Assembly (NCBI RefSeq): GCF_024294785.1
Contig: NZ_JANCLT010000002.1
Span: forward strand, 62,001-126,000
DNA from: Ectobacillus ponti
GTDB taxonomy: Bacteria; Bacillota; Bacilli; Bacillales; Bacillaceae_G
Reading direction: 5' to 3'
DNA: 64,000 nt
Below are positions 52,162 to 60,810 of this stretch, in pieces. How positions within the stretch are numbered: the first letter of the stretch is position 1; each line of letters opens with the position of its first letter. A program made the translations under genes and the position numbers. The notes beneath the pieces are model-generated. The model worked only from the letters and a program-made list of their open reading frames with translations. It did no database searches and had not been told where the DNA came from.

Positions 52162-53010
52162 ATGCAAAACTTCCCGCCGCAGCATCAGGACCGGCAGCCC
52201 GGCTTTGAATACGTCATGCACCCTCTGCCCATTTCGGATAACCCGGCCTATAACGGGAGCGGAAAGCTTAAGAATAAAGCGATTCTCATCACCGGAGGCG
52301 ACAGCGGCATTGGACGCGCTGCCGCAATTGCCTTCGCCAAGGAAGGCGCAAACATCGCCATTTCGTATTATGATGAGCACCAGGATGCCGAAGAAACAAA
52401 AAAGAAGGTGGAAGCCTGCGGGGCAAGCTGCATCCTCCTCCCCGGCGATTTGCGCGAACAAAACTATTGCAGAAAAATTATAACTGACACTCTCACCGCT
52501 TTTGGCAAGCTGAATGTGCTCGTCAATAATGCCGCTGTGCAGTTTGTCCAAACGCGGCTTGAGGATATTTCCCCCGAGCAGCTGGAGACAACCTTCCGCA
52601 TTAACATTTTCTCCTTCTTTTATGTGACACAGGCGGCCCTGCCGCACCTGCAGGAAGGCGACAGCATTATCAATACCGCCTCGATTGTCGCATATCAGGG
52701 CAATAAAGAGCTCGTCGATTATTCCGCCACAAAAGGGGCAATTGTCACCTTTACCCGTTCCCTGTCACAGCAGCTCATCCCCCGGGGAATCCGCGTCAAT
52801 GCCATTGCACCTGGTCCCATCTGGACACCGCTCATTCCGGCCAGCTTTTCAGCGGAAGAGGTTGCAAAATTCGGGGAGCAAGTGCCCATGAAGCGTGCGG
52901 GACAGCCGTATGAACTCGCGCCTGCTTATGTGTATCTCGCCTCGGATGATTCTTCCTATGTGACCGGGCAGACCATTCATGTGAATGGCGGTGCTGTAAT
53001 CAATGGCTGA
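52162..53010 (+). CDS. Short-chain dehydrogenase (YdaD/YhdF-like)
   Basis: This 282-residue NAD(P)-dependent oxidoreductase has a short N-terminal extension (QNFPPQHQDRQPGFEYVMHP) typical of the YdaD/YhdF/YhxC group. The Rossmann motif is AILITGGDSGIGRAAAIAFA; NNAA, the Ser region and the catalytic YSATKGA are intact. AAAGGAGCTCTGCC precedes the ATG. B. subtilis relatives belong to general stress responses, but I see no clear sigma-B promoter here. Confidence 0.9.
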   Translation: MQNFPPQHQDRQPGFEYVMHPLPISDNPAYNGSGKLKNKAILITGGDSGIGRAAAIAFAKEGANIAISYYDEHQDAEETKKKVEACGASCILLPGDLREQNYCRKIITDTLTAFGKLNVLVNNAAVQFVQTRLEDISPEQLETTFRINIFSFFYVTQAALPHLQEGDSIINTASIVAYQGNKELVDYSATKGAIVTFTRSLSQQLIPRGIRVNAIAPGPIWTPLIPASFSAEEVAKFGEQVPMKRAGQPYELAPAYVYLASDDSSYVTGQTIHVNGGAVING

Positions 53011-53132
53011 GGAGGGACTGAGTCCCTCCCTTTCGACACAATTTTTCCCGGGAAATGGACAAGAAATATTACAACCATAATCAGGAAATGTCGGATAAAG
53101 CCTGATTTCATCGAGGGTCGGAAAAATTACCC

Positions 53133-53159
53133 TGTTACACCACATTACTATTGTGTTAC
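53133..53159. promoter_or_regulatory. WalR-box-like repeats upstream of the 3D-domain gene
   Basis: TGTTAC occurs at 53133 and 53154, 21 bases apart, with CATTAC at 53143 placed 11 bases before the second. CATTAC-N5-TGTTAC resembles the WalR direct repeat TGTWAH-N5-TGTWAH, with one weak half. Genes of the YocH type are known WalRK targets. Confidence 0.45.
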
Positions 53160-53208
53160 AAAAGCTTTTTACTTCTGTGATTTTGTCGTTTGGCAGCGTT
53201 TTCAGTGC

Positions 53209-53214
53209 TATACT
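53209..53214 (+). promoter_or_regulatory. Extended -10 promoter of the 3D-domain gene
   Basis: TGC-TATACT matches an extended -10 element, about 33 bases before the ATG. No good -35 box is present at 17 bases, consistent with activator-assisted transcription. Confidence 0.5.
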
Positions 53215-53246
53215 TGAGCCAACAACTTACACGGAGGGCTTACATC

Positions 53247-53834
53247 ATGAAAAAACTGCTAGGTTTTGTATTGGGGGCTTGTGTCAGCCTTGGATTATGT
53301 ATATCTGCCGATGCCGCAGCGAGTACTGCACCAACGCAAGTTTCCGCAAAACCTGCGGTTACAAAGCATTATGTAAAGTCTACGACGCTGAATGTGCGTA
53401 CGGGCATGACGACAAAGCACAAAGTTATGGGCAAGCTGAGCCGCGGACAAGCAGTGGCTGTAAAGAAGGATATGAGAAACGGCTGGCTGCAAATCAGCTA
53501 TAAGGGCAAGACTGGATATACCAGTAAAGCGCATATTGTATCGGTTGTTCCAAAGACAATTACTGTAGAAGCAACCTCCTACACACCGTTTGAGTCCACA
53601 CGCGGGATCACTGCAATGGGCTTCAACATCAAGAGGAATCCAAAGATGAAACTGATTGCAGTGGATCCGCGTATCATTCCGCTCGGCACGAAGGTATGGG
53701 TGGAAGGCTATGGTGAGGCCATCGCCGGCGACACCGGCGGCGCGATTAAAGGAAAGCGCATTGATATCCTGCTGCCGACAAAGAGAGAGGCCTTTAAATG
53801 GGGCCGCAAGCACGTAAAGGTGCGCATCCTGTAA
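53247..53834 (+). CDS. Secreted SH3 and 3D-domain cell-wall protein (YocH-like)
   Basis: This 195-residue exported protein has a signal peptide (MKKLLGFVLGACVSLGLCIS), one SH3 domain (TTLNVRTGMTTKHKVMGKLS ... GW-LQISYKGK), and a 3D domain with PRIIPLGTKVWVEGYGEAIA then GDTGGAIKGKRIDILLP, which holds the conserved aspartates. The fold relates to MltA/RlpA lytic transglycosylases. B. subtilis YocH binds muropeptides and is under WalRK. GGAGGG precedes the ATG at 53247. Confidence 0.92.
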   Translation: MKKLLGFVLGACVSLGLCISADAAASTAPTQVSAKPAVTKHYVKSTTLNVRTGMTTKHKVMGKLSRGQAVAVKKDMRNGWLQISYKGKTGYTSKAHIVSVVPKTITVEATSYTPFESTRGITAMGFNIKRNPKMKLIAVDPRIIPLGTKVWVEGYGEAIAGDTGGAIKGKRIDILLPTKREAFKWGRKHVKVRIL

Positions 53835-53835
53835 G

Positions 53836-53868
53836 AAAAAACCCGCTTCCCGCCGAAGCGGGTTTTTT
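53836..53868 (+). terminator. Terminator of the 3D-domain gene
   Basis: AAAAAACCCGCTTC pairs with GAAGCGGGTTTTTT around five bases. Confidence 0.95.
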
Positions 53869-53925
53869 GTGTAACTCCGCCAAATGTCGGATAATAGGCA
53901 CAGGAGCAGGAAAGGAGTGAAACGC

Positions 53926-54216
53926 ATGAATCTGCAGGAAACACCGGACTGGATCGGCACCCCCCGCGTGCCGGGAGAGACGCAGTTTATGGTTGATTTT
54001 ACTTTGCCCCATGACGATGGCCGTTATAAGCTCATCGCAGACGGTCATCAATTGGAAATTAAAGCATACGAGGTAAAGCCGGGCGCACCGAAGCCTTCCC
54101 TGCGCGGCACTTCGTTCGTGCCCGGGGAAAGCCTGCCGCCGGCCATTTCGGCCATTTTCGCGGACCCGTATGTACGGGCTGTGCTCGCGCAGAGAAACTA
54201 CAAGGGGCTGTTCTGA
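53926..54216 (+). CDS. Small hypothetical protein (96 residues)
   Basis: The ATG at 53926 follows GGAG by eight bases. The soluble protein includes DFTLPHDDGRYKLIADGHQL and ends AVLAQRNYKGLF. No signal, no helices for membrane insertion and no family I recognise. It precedes the SWIM-protein gene, but an 87-base gap and a TATAAT box at 54263 suggest separate transcription. Confidence 0.65.
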   Translation: MNLQETPDWIGTPRVPGETQFMVDFTLPHDDGRYKLIADGHQLEIKAYEVKPGAPKPSLRGTSFVPGESLPPAISAIFADPYVRAVLAQRNYKGLF

Positions 54217-54303
54217 TGCAGAGCAGCTTTTTCTGTTGGATGCAGTTTGCTCCGCTTTCCGCTATAATAGACAAAATAAGGATTTTTTTGAACGGAGGTA
54301 CAT

Positions 54304-55929
54304 ATGCTTCAGCATTCAATCGGAAAAGAAGAACTGCTGCGGATGGCAGATGCATTCATTGACACGCTCAATCCGCAGTCAGAACACGATCGGACACGCA
54401 TGGCAAGCGGACTGCAGCTGTACCGGGAAGGGCGCGTATACAATGTCTCCTTTGACGGCTACACACTGGAGGGGACCGTGGAGGACGGCGGAAGAATTTT
54501 CAGCACCTCCATGCCGATGACAGATGTGTCCCAGAGCTATTGTGAGTGCTTCCAGCCGGGCTCCTGCGAGCATTTGGCGGCCGTGCTGCTGTATGCCGGC
54601 TCCAGCTTCGGCATTGTCGGGGAAATTATGAAGCGCTTCAAAAACAAAGGCAAGCCCGCTTTGCCTGCCGTGAAGACGGCGAAGCAGCTGCTGCAGGCTT
54701 CCGTGTTTACCGAGGATGACTATGACAGCTGGATCGGCTATTTTACAAAGGAATATGACAAATTTCATACAGAGCAAAGAAAGCATAAATACCGGGAAAT
54801 GTATTTTCTCATGAGCATTTTTGAAGACTTCTACACGCTGCTGCTCCGCAAAGCGCCGCGGACGGAGGGACTGCGTGAAATCTTCGAATTGAATGCCGCC
54901 TTCTTCTGCTTTGCCCGTTTGATTGAGGCAGCCAAGGCCTGGGAGGAGCAGCGGACCTACTCCTATTTCAAGGCGGAAACAGTGGCGGAGCGCTTCTTGG
55001 ACGAGATTGAAATTTTCCACCGCAAGCTGATGAGCCTGACTCTTCCGCTTCCCTATGACGGTCTGCTGCAGCGAACAGGGCAAACCCTGCACGGGCTGCT
55101 GTTCGTCACGTCTGAAAAGGCGCTGGAGGAGCGCTTCTTCACCTACCGCCTTCTCTGGGAGCAGCTGCTTGCCCGGCCGGAATGGCTGCAGGAGGAGAAG
55201 GAGCGTGTGGCGAAGGAGGAGCTGCCGCTGCTGAAGGTGCTGGCCGAAGCGCATCTTCAAGTGATAGCGGGCAACGATGAAGCTGCCATCGCCCTGCTGG
55301 AGCAGGAGCCGGAGGATCTCATCGGCCTGTATTATGACTGGGTATTCGGGTTTGAGGCGCGCGGGCAATGGGACCGTGTCTCCCGTTGGCTGACATTTCT
55401 GTATCAGCTGCTGCAGCGCTGCCTGAGGAGCGAGGATGCCTCCCAATACTTCAAGCGGGATGCGGTGCGTCACTTCCTCACCGCCTACAAGCGGTATGCC
55501 GGGCAGCAGCAGGAAACCGCCGGCTACGAAATGCTGCTGCAGGATTTGCTGCCATACAGCTTCTGGGAATATGATGACTATTTGCTTGCGAAGAAGCAGT
55601 ACCGGACGTGGACGGAGCTGCACTTGTTCATGGGCTTTGGCACAGAGCTCGAGGGCTTGAAGGACAGCCTGAAGCTGGTGGAGAAGGAAGATCGGGAAGC
55701 CGTGCTGCCGCTGTACCACCGGGCGGTGACAAAGGCGATCCAAATGAAGAACAGGCCGGCGTACAAGCTGGCGGTCCGCTATTTAAAAAAGCTGCGGACA
55801 CATTACAAGAAGCTGAAGCGCACCCAGGAATGGGACCTGTACATACAACGGCTCTCGGCCAATTTTTCGCGCCTGCGGGCCTTTCAGGAAGAACTACAGA
55901 AGGGGAAGCTGCTAGATGATACAAAGTGA
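54304..55929 (+). CDS. SWIM zinc-finger protein (YwqB-like)
   Basis: This 541-residue protein has a SWIM motif near residue 80-95 (YCECFQPGSCEHLAAVLL, pattern CxCx(n)CxH), which binds zinc and probably nucleic acid. The rest is rich in Leu, Glu and Arg and looks mostly helical, repeat-like. The start follows a GGAGG. It overlaps the SNF2 helicase start by 14 bases. The same pairing is known in B. subtilis as ywqB and ywqA. It likely assists the helicase on DNA. Confidence 0.85.
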   Translation: MLQHSIGKEELLRMADAFIDTLNPQSEHDRTRMASGLQLYREGRVYNVSFDGYTLEGTVEDGGRIFSTSMPMTDVSQSYCECFQPGSCEHLAAVLLYAGSSFGIVGEIMKRFKNKGKPALPAVKTAKQLLQASVFTEDDYDSWIGYFTKEYDKFHTEQRKHKYREMYFLMSIFEDFYTLLLRKAPRTEGLREIFELNAAFFCFARLIEAAKAWEEQRTYSYFKAETVAERFLDEIEIFHRKLMSLTLPLPYDGLLQRTGQTLHGLLFVTSEKALEERFFTYRLLWEQLLARPEWLQEEKERVAKEELPLLKVLAEAHLQVIAGNDEAAIALLEQEPEDLIGLYYDWVFGFEARGQWDRVSRWLTFLYQLLQRCLRSEDASQYFKRDAVRHFLTAYKRYAGQQQETAGYEMLLQDLLPYSFWEYDDYLLAKKQYRTWTELHLFMGFGTELEGLKDSLKLVEKEDREAVLPLYHRAVTKAIQMKNRPAYKLAVRYLKKLRTHYKKLKRTQEWDLYIQRLSANFSRLRAFQEELQKGKLLDDTK

Positions 55930-58657
55930 AGTAACAATTCGGATGGAGCCGTTGGAGGATGGACTGTTCATCTGGGCGGAGGATGAGCTTGGCACATCCG
56001 TCCCGCCAAGCCAATGGCTCGGTGATGCCTTTGTTTGGCATGCCTCCTCTTATTATGGGACGATGCTGGAGGAATGGAAGACAGGGCTGCGGCTGAATGC
56101 CCTGCAGGCACTGGAGTATTTGGCGAAGCAGCCGGCCAGCTCCTTCGCCGGGCTCCGCCTCAGCACAGAGTTTCATGACGTCCAGGAGCCGCTCGCCGCG
56201 GCCTGGCAGGATTACGGGCAGGGCTCCTTCCTCCCCGACATGGAAGGCTGGGGCAGCGGCCGGCTGTGGAAGCCGGCAAGCACGGAGCTGGCAGATAATT
56301 TTACAGCCCGGCTGTTTGCCGATGCTGTGACGGAAACGCTCCGCCACCCGCCGTCTTCCGGGGAATGGGAACGGGCGCAGCGCTTGTATGAAAATCGTGA
56401 GTTTGTCCGGCGCCAGCGGGAGATGTCTGTCTCGGAAACGGATTGGCTGCGCAAAATCGGGTATACCGAAGATGATATGCCGTTTACGATTGGATTGCGT
56501 CTCCTGGAGCCGCAGGAGGAGTTTGCGTCTTGGAAGCTGGAGACCATCCTGATGCCAAAGCGCGGCGCGGCGCGGACGTATGTATACACCGATGAGGCTT
56601 CCCTGCCCAAGCGCTGGAAAGCCCATCATGAGCGGATTCTGGAAACGTATGCCGGCTGGGAAATGCTTGTGCCCTGGCTGATGGAGGATGGACGGCTGCG
56701 GCAGGAGCTGTACGAACAGGAAGCATGGCGCTTCTTGACAGAGGCAAGCAATGAGCTGCTGACTGCGGGGGTGGACATTCTGCTTCCTTCCTGGTGGCAG
56801 GCGCTGAAGCAGCACAGGCTGTCGCTCCGGGCGAAGGTCAAGGGAGACAGTGCGCGCGGGCAAGCCTTCTTCGGCATGCATACCATCGTCAGCTTCGACT
56901 GGCGCATTTCCACGGAAGGCGTGGACCTCTCCGAAGCGGAATTCCGCTCGCTCGTCGAGCAAAACCGCCGCCTTATCAACATCAACGGCCAATGGATCAA
57001 GCTGGATCCGGAATTTATCGCCCAAGTGAAAAAGCTGATGGACAAGGCAGAGCGGCAGGGCTTGGAAATGAAGGACTTGCTGCAGCGGGAGCTGTTGCGC
57101 ACGGCGGATGAGCAGGAGCATGTGGAAGAGGACAACGTATTCAATGAAATTGAAATTGAGCTGGACTCCTATTACGAGGGCTTGCTGCACCGTTTGACGG
57201 AGATCGGCCGGGTGCCCAAGCGCGAGGTGCCGGAAACGCTGCATGCCGAGCTGCGCCCGTACCAGCAGCTCGGCGTGGAGTGGCTGCTGCATCTGCGGGA
57301 GCTTGGCTTTGGCGCGCTGCTGGCTGATGATATGGGGCTTGGCAAAACCCTGCAGACCATTGCGTATCTGGCGTATATGAAAGCGCATGAAGGCTCCGGC
57401 AAACCGGCGCTCATTGTGGCGCCCACTTCCGTCCTCGGCAACTGGCAGCGGGAGTTCGAGCGGTTTGCCCCTGATTTGCGCGTCGCTCTCTACTACGGCG
57501 GCAGCCGGCCGAAGGGAGAGGAGTTCCTGCCATTTGTCCAAAACCAGGATGTCATCCTGACCTCTTACACGCTCGCGCACCTGGATGAGGAGGAGCTATC
57601 CTCCTATCTGTGGAACGCAGTCATTCTGGATGAAGCGCAGAACATTAAGAACGCGCAGACGAAGCAGTCGCGGGCCGTCCGCGGTTTGCGGGCGCAGCAT
57701 AAGCTGGCGCTGACCGGCACACCGATGGAAAACAGGCTTACGGAGCTGTGGGCCATTTTCGATTTCCTGAACCGCGGCTACCTCGGCAGCCTGTCACAGT
57801 TTCAACGCCGCTTCGTTGCCCCGATTGAGAAGGATCACGACAAGGAACGCATTGAGCAGATTCAACGGCTCATTGCCCCGTTCCTGCTGCGGCGCACCAA
57901 GCAGGATCCGGACGTCGCCCTCAATCTGCCGGATAAGCAGGAGCAGAAGGAATTTTGTGCGCTTACCGCCGAACAGGCCTCCCTGTACGAGCAGCTCGTA
58001 CAAGATACGCTGGCGAACGTGGCCGGCTTGAGCGGCATCGAGCGGCGCGGCTTTATTCTCATGATGCTGAACAAGCTCAAGCAAATCTGTGACCACCCTG
58101 CCCTCTATCTGAAGGAAGCAGAACCGAAGGACGTGACCGGGCGCTCGCTGAAAATGGAAAAGCTGCTGGATTTGATGGAGACCATCCGCGACCGGGATGA
58201 GAGCTGCCTCATTTTCACCCAGTATATCCGCATGGGCGACATGCTGAAGCAGGTGCTGGAGGAGAAAACCGGCGAACCTGTCCTGTTCTTAAACGGCAGT
58301 GTCCGCAAGCAGGAGCGGGACGCGATGATTGAGCAGTTCCAAAGCGGGCGCTACAAAATTTTCATTCTGTCCATCAAGGCGGGCGGCACCGGCCTCAACC
58401 TGACGGCGGCCAACCATGTCATCCACTTTGACCGTTGGTGGAATCCCGCTGTCGAGAACCAGGCGACAGACCGCGCCTATCGAATTGGTCAAAAGCGCTT
58501 TGTCCACGTGCATAAGCTCATCACGACGGGAACGCTTGAGGAGAAAATTGATGAAATGCTTGAGCGCAAGCAGTCGCTCAATAACGCCATCATCACCAGT
58601 GATAACTGGATGTCGGAGTTGAGTATGGAGGAATTGCAGGAGCTGCTTGGTGTATAA
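55916..58657 (+). CDS. SNF2-family helicase (YwqA-like)
   Basis: The protein has 913 residues. An N-terminal SNF2-associated region (about 1-430) is followed by the two-lobed SWI2/SNF2 motor. Motifs: Walker A in LLADDMGLGKTLQTIAYLAY, DEAQ box in VILDEAQNIKNAQTKQS, LTGTPMENRLTELW, and in the C-lobe FLNGSVRKQERD, GGTGLNLTAANHVIHFDRWW and ATDRAYRIGQ. AAGGGG precedes the ATG inside the SWIM gene. It probably remodels DNA-protein complexes or aids repair. Confidence 0.93.
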   Translation: MIQSEVTIRMEPLEDGLFIWAEDELGTSVPPSQWLGDAFVWHASSYYGTMLEEWKTGLRLNALQALEYLAKQPASSFAGLRLSTEFHDVQEPLAAAWQDYGQGSFLPDMEGWGSGRLWKPASTELADNFTARLFADAVTETLRHPPSSGEWERAQRLYENREFVRRQREMSVSETDWLRKIGYTEDDMPFTIGLRLLEPQEEFASWKLETILMPKRGAARTYVYTDEASLPKRWKAHHERILETYAGWEMLVPWLMEDGRLRQELYEQEAWRFLTEASNELLTAGVDILLPSWWQALKQHRLSLRAKVKGDSARGQAFFGMHTIVSFDWRISTEGVDLSEAEFRSLVEQNRRLININGQWIKLDPEFIAQVKKLMDKAERQGLEMKDLLQRELLRTADEQEHVEEDNVFNEIEIELDSYYEGLLHRLTEIGRVPKREVPETLHAELRPYQQLGVEWLLHLRELGFGALLADDMGLGKTLQTIAYLAYMKAHEGSGKPALIVAPTSVLGNWQREFERFAPDLRVALYYGGSRPKGEEFLPFVQNQDVILTSYTLAHLDEEELSSYLWNAVILDEAQNIKNAQTKQSRAVRGLRAQHKLALTGTPMENRLTELWAIFDFLNRGYLGSLSQFQRRFVAPIEKDHDKERIEQIQRLIAPFLLRRTKQDPDVALNLPDKQEQKEFCALTAEQASLYEQLVQDTLANVAGLSGIERRGFILMMLNKLKQICDHPALYLKEAEPKDVTGRSLKMEKLLDLMETIRDRDESCLIFTQYIRMGDMLKQVLEEKTGEPVLFLNGSVRKQERDAMIEQFQSGRYKIFILSIKAGGTGLNLTAANHVIHFDRWWNPAVENQATDRAYRIGQKRFVHVHKLITTGTLEEKIDEMLERKQSLNNAIITSDNWMSELSMEELQELLGV

Positions 58658-58658
58658 G

Positions 58659-58684
58659 AAAAGGGTGCCTATGCACCCTTTTTG
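58659..58684. terminator. Bidirectional terminator after the SNF2 gene
   Basis: AAAAGGGTGC pairs with GCACCCTTTT around four bases. It overlaps the end of the convergent VanZ gene. Confidence 0.93.
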
Positions 58685-59148
58685 CGTTGCCGCAAATAGA
58701 AGAGAGAGATGCCAATGAACGCACTCATACTGTCGAGCGCCGAATCCTGCCAAAGCGGGGTCCGGTTGCCGGTGAAGGATTGATGCACTTCATCCAGTCC
58801 TGCATACAAAGCCGTCATCAGCCATGCACCGACAGCGGCGCGTCCCCGGCTGATGACATGCGACAAGGCCCGATACAACAAAATCCCCAGCATACAGAAC
58901 ACGAGGACATGTGCTCCCTTACGAATGAAAAATTCCAAGAAGCCCGCTGCCCCCATATGGGCAATGCTCACTTCATAGTTGGCGTAGTCAAACTTGATCC
59001 CTGACAGGTGTGCCCTTACCCACTCCAGATTGATATACTTACTCAGCTCCGGACGCACATCCTGTTTTTGATAGGGCTGCGAGGATGAGTAGAAAATCAT
59101 GCTGATCCACAGCAAAACAGGCAGCCAAAGCCATACAAACTTCTTCAT
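58669..59148 (-). CDS. VanZ-family membrane protein
   Basis: This 159-residue protein has about four helices and the VanZ signature ALYAGLDEVHQSFTGNRTPL followed by WQDSALDSMSAFIG. The family includes the teicoplanin-resistance accessory VanZ, but most members are of unknown function. The ATG at 59148 follows AGGAGG. The upstream region carries repeated TGTTTCA motifs. Confidence 0.88.
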   Translation of the reverse strand: MKKFVWLWLPVLLWISMIFYSSSQPYQKQDVRPELSKYINLEWVRAHLSGIKFDYANYEVSIAHMGAAGFLEFFIRKGAHVLVFCMLGILLYRALSHVISRGRAAVGAWLMTALYAGLDEVHQSFTGNRTPLWQDSALDSMSAFIGISLFYLRQRKKGA

Positions 59149-59361
59149 TTTATTCTTCCTCCTGTCTTGTTTCATTGTAGCAGAGAACGAAACAGGGGGG
59201 AATCACAGCTTTTGTAGCAAGCTCCTACAAGAATTATTTCACTTTTTGAAATGATTGTTTCATTTTTCGAGATGATTGTTCCACTGCTTCCAATCTCGCT
59301 GGCGGCATTGTTTCATCCCTCCCTTTTATGTTTCATCAGCCACTGTATTGCTTCCCGCCGC

Positions 59362-59393
59362 AAAAAAAGAAGCCCGGCACCAGTCCGGGCTTC
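59362..59393 (-). terminator. Terminator of pspA-like gene
   Basis: GAAGCCCGG pairs with CCGGGCTTC around seven bases, followed by seven T on the minus strand. Confidence 0.93.
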
Positions 59394-59417
59394 TCAATCT
59401 ATGGGGAGGGGGAAAAC

Positions 59418-60062
59418 CTACTTGCTTTCCTTCAACTTTGCCAGCTCGCGCTCAACCGCTTCCTGCAGCTCATGGCTGGCTGCTGGTGCGGCCGGCACAA
59501 AGTAGGCGCCTGCTGCCGCTTGCGCTTCCAGCTTCTGCACATACTCTTCCACACGGTTGAAGCCTTTCACGGCACCATCGGCATCGAAGGTTGCCAATAC
59601 AGCCTGGTTTTGCTGCTGTGCTTTGGCCGCATGTGCGCGGGACAGGAGCACAAAGCGCTTGTTGGCCAGCTCATTGTACTTCTCGAGCAAGATGTCAATC
59701 TGCTCCTTCAGCGCTGCTGTTTGCTGCTTCATCGCTGCATACTGCTCTTCATACAGCTTCAGCTTCGCTTCCTGCTGCAGCTTTTCCTGCAGTGCGATTT
59801 TGGCGATGGCATCGTCGTTCTTCGCCACTGCCAGCTCTGCCTGGCGTGCGCGTTTTGCTACAACTGCTGCCGCTTCCGCCACCAGCTGCTCCTGGCGTCT
59901 TTCCAGATACAGCTGCTGTCCCAGCGCATCCTTCGCCTTGCCGACCTGCTCCTCCAGCTCACGCATATACTGGTTCAACAGGCTGATCGGATTCTCCGCC
60001 TTGTCCAGTAATTCGTGCACATCTGCCTTGACCATCGTGCTGATTCGCTTTAAGATACCCAT
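59418..60062 (-). CDS. pspA: PspA/IM30-family membrane-stress protein
   Basis: This 214-residue, mostly coiled-coil protein starts MGILKRISTMVKADVHELLD with the amphipathic membrane-binding helix, followed by NPISLLNQYMRELEEQVGKA. It is Ala/Gln/Glu-rich through about residue 150. PspA proteins (LiaH, PspA, Vipp1) form rings or scaffolds that protect the membrane under envelope stress. AAGGAGG precedes the start. No liaFSR-type genes are adjacent. Confidence 0.92.
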   Translation of the reverse strand: MGILKRISTMVKADVHELLDKAENPISLLNQYMRELEEQVGKAKDALGQQLYLERRQEQLVAEAAAVVAKRARQAELAVAKNDDAIAKIALQEKLQQEAKLKLYEEQYAAMKQQTAALKEQIDILLEKYNELANKRFVLLSRAHAAKAQQQNQAVLATFDADGAVKGFNRVEEYVQKLEAQAAAGAYFVPAAPAASHELQEAVERELAKLKESK

Positions 60063-60288
60063 TTTACTTGTCCTCCTTACAAATGTCTTGTTTCTTTGCT
60101 GCTTATATGAATCTGCTTGTAAGTGATCTTGCTGCTGTAGACTGGAATGATGCTTCTATCACCTCCCTTGCTACAAGACCCATTATGCCGGACAAGGCTT
60201 AACTTTCTCTTAACGCAAAAAAAGTTTTGCAGTCTTTCCCACTTTCCCTGCTTTGCCTTTATATATAGGGCGAAAGGGGGTGAGAGAC

Positions 60289-60513
60289 ATGGCAATCCGA
60301 ACACTGACAACCGACATCGGCCTTCGCCTCAGCTTCTCTGGAGGCCGCGATGCAAACGGCAAGGCCATCACACGCAACAAGCTGTACCGCTTTGTCAAGC
60401 TGGATGCGAATCCGGAAGGCATGTACGATGCGGCGGCAGCCATCGCATCGCTGCAGACAGACGTGCTGCAGGCAGTCTACATGACAAGCGCAGTAGACTT
60501 GACGAAGGCCTAA
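60289..60513 (+). CDS. DUF1659 small protein
   Basis: This 74-residue protein reads MAIRTLTTDIGLRLSFSGGR, then NKLYRFVKLDANPEGMYDAA, matching the DUF1659 pattern. Such genes are usually followed by a DUF2922 gene, as here at 60811. AAAGGGGGTGAGAGAC precedes the ATG at 60289. Function unknown. The pair is separated by two structured repeats. Confidence 0.88.
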   Translation: MAIRTLTTDIGLRLSFSGGRDANGKAITRNKLYRFVKLDANPEGMYDAAAAIASLQTDVLQAVYMTSAVDLTKA

Positions 60514-60516
60514 GAA

Positions 60517-60638
60517 AAGCGGAACCGGCTCGTTCAGCTCACAGAAGGGAGGTTCTGACCGTTAAAAGGCGCTCTTTGCTTTTATGCGGGCAGGTTCTCC
60601 CTGGCAGTGAGCTAGCCGGTGCAGCTGGACATCAAGAG
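60517..60638 (+). repeat. Structured repeat unit 1
   Basis: The unit starts AAGCGGA. ACCGGCT (60524-60530), bulge CGTTC and AGCTCAC (60536-60542) pair perfectly with GTGAGCT-AGCCGGT (60607-60620). Inside, GGGAG pairs with CTCCC, and TAAAAG pairs with CTTTTA in the apical hairpin. It ends GCTGGACATCAAGAG. The second unit shows the same fold with different stem bases. Confidence 0.75.
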
Positions 60639-60760
60639 AAGCGGAAGCAGCCCGATTAGCCATCCGAAGGGAACGGTTCTGGCACGCAAAGGCGCTCCTT
60701 GCCTTTGTCGGGCCAGGTTCTTCCCTGGCAGATGGCTGGCTGCTGGAGCTGGACAAGAGA
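60639..60760 (+). repeat. Structured repeat unit 2
   Basis: This unit also starts AAGCGGA. AGCAGCC (60646-60652), bulge CGATT and AGCCATC (60658-60664) pair perfectly with GATGGCT-GGCTGCT (60731-60744). AGGGAA pairs with TTCCCT inside; GCAAAGG with CCTTTGT forms the tip. Compared with unit 1, both arms changed together, the mark of selection on RNA (or single-strand DNA) structure. It ends GCTGGACAAGAG. Confidence 0.75.
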
Positions 60761-60766
60761 AAAGCG

Positions 60767-60789
60767 GAGTCAGGCCCCAAGCCTGACTC
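60767..60789 (+). repeat. Collapsed third unit: simple hairpin
   Basis: After another AAGCGGA, GAGTCAGGC pairs with GCCTGACTC around five bases, right before the AAAAAGGAGG of the DUF2922 gene. It looks like a third unit reduced to one stem. Confidence 0.6.
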
Positions 60790-60810
60790 CATCAAAAAGG
60801 AGGATGACAC

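Noticed and set aside
55628-57580. 650-codon minus-strand ORF antisense to the SNF2 helicase
   Set aside because: Shadow of a GC-rich coding frame; the plus strand has full helicase motifs.
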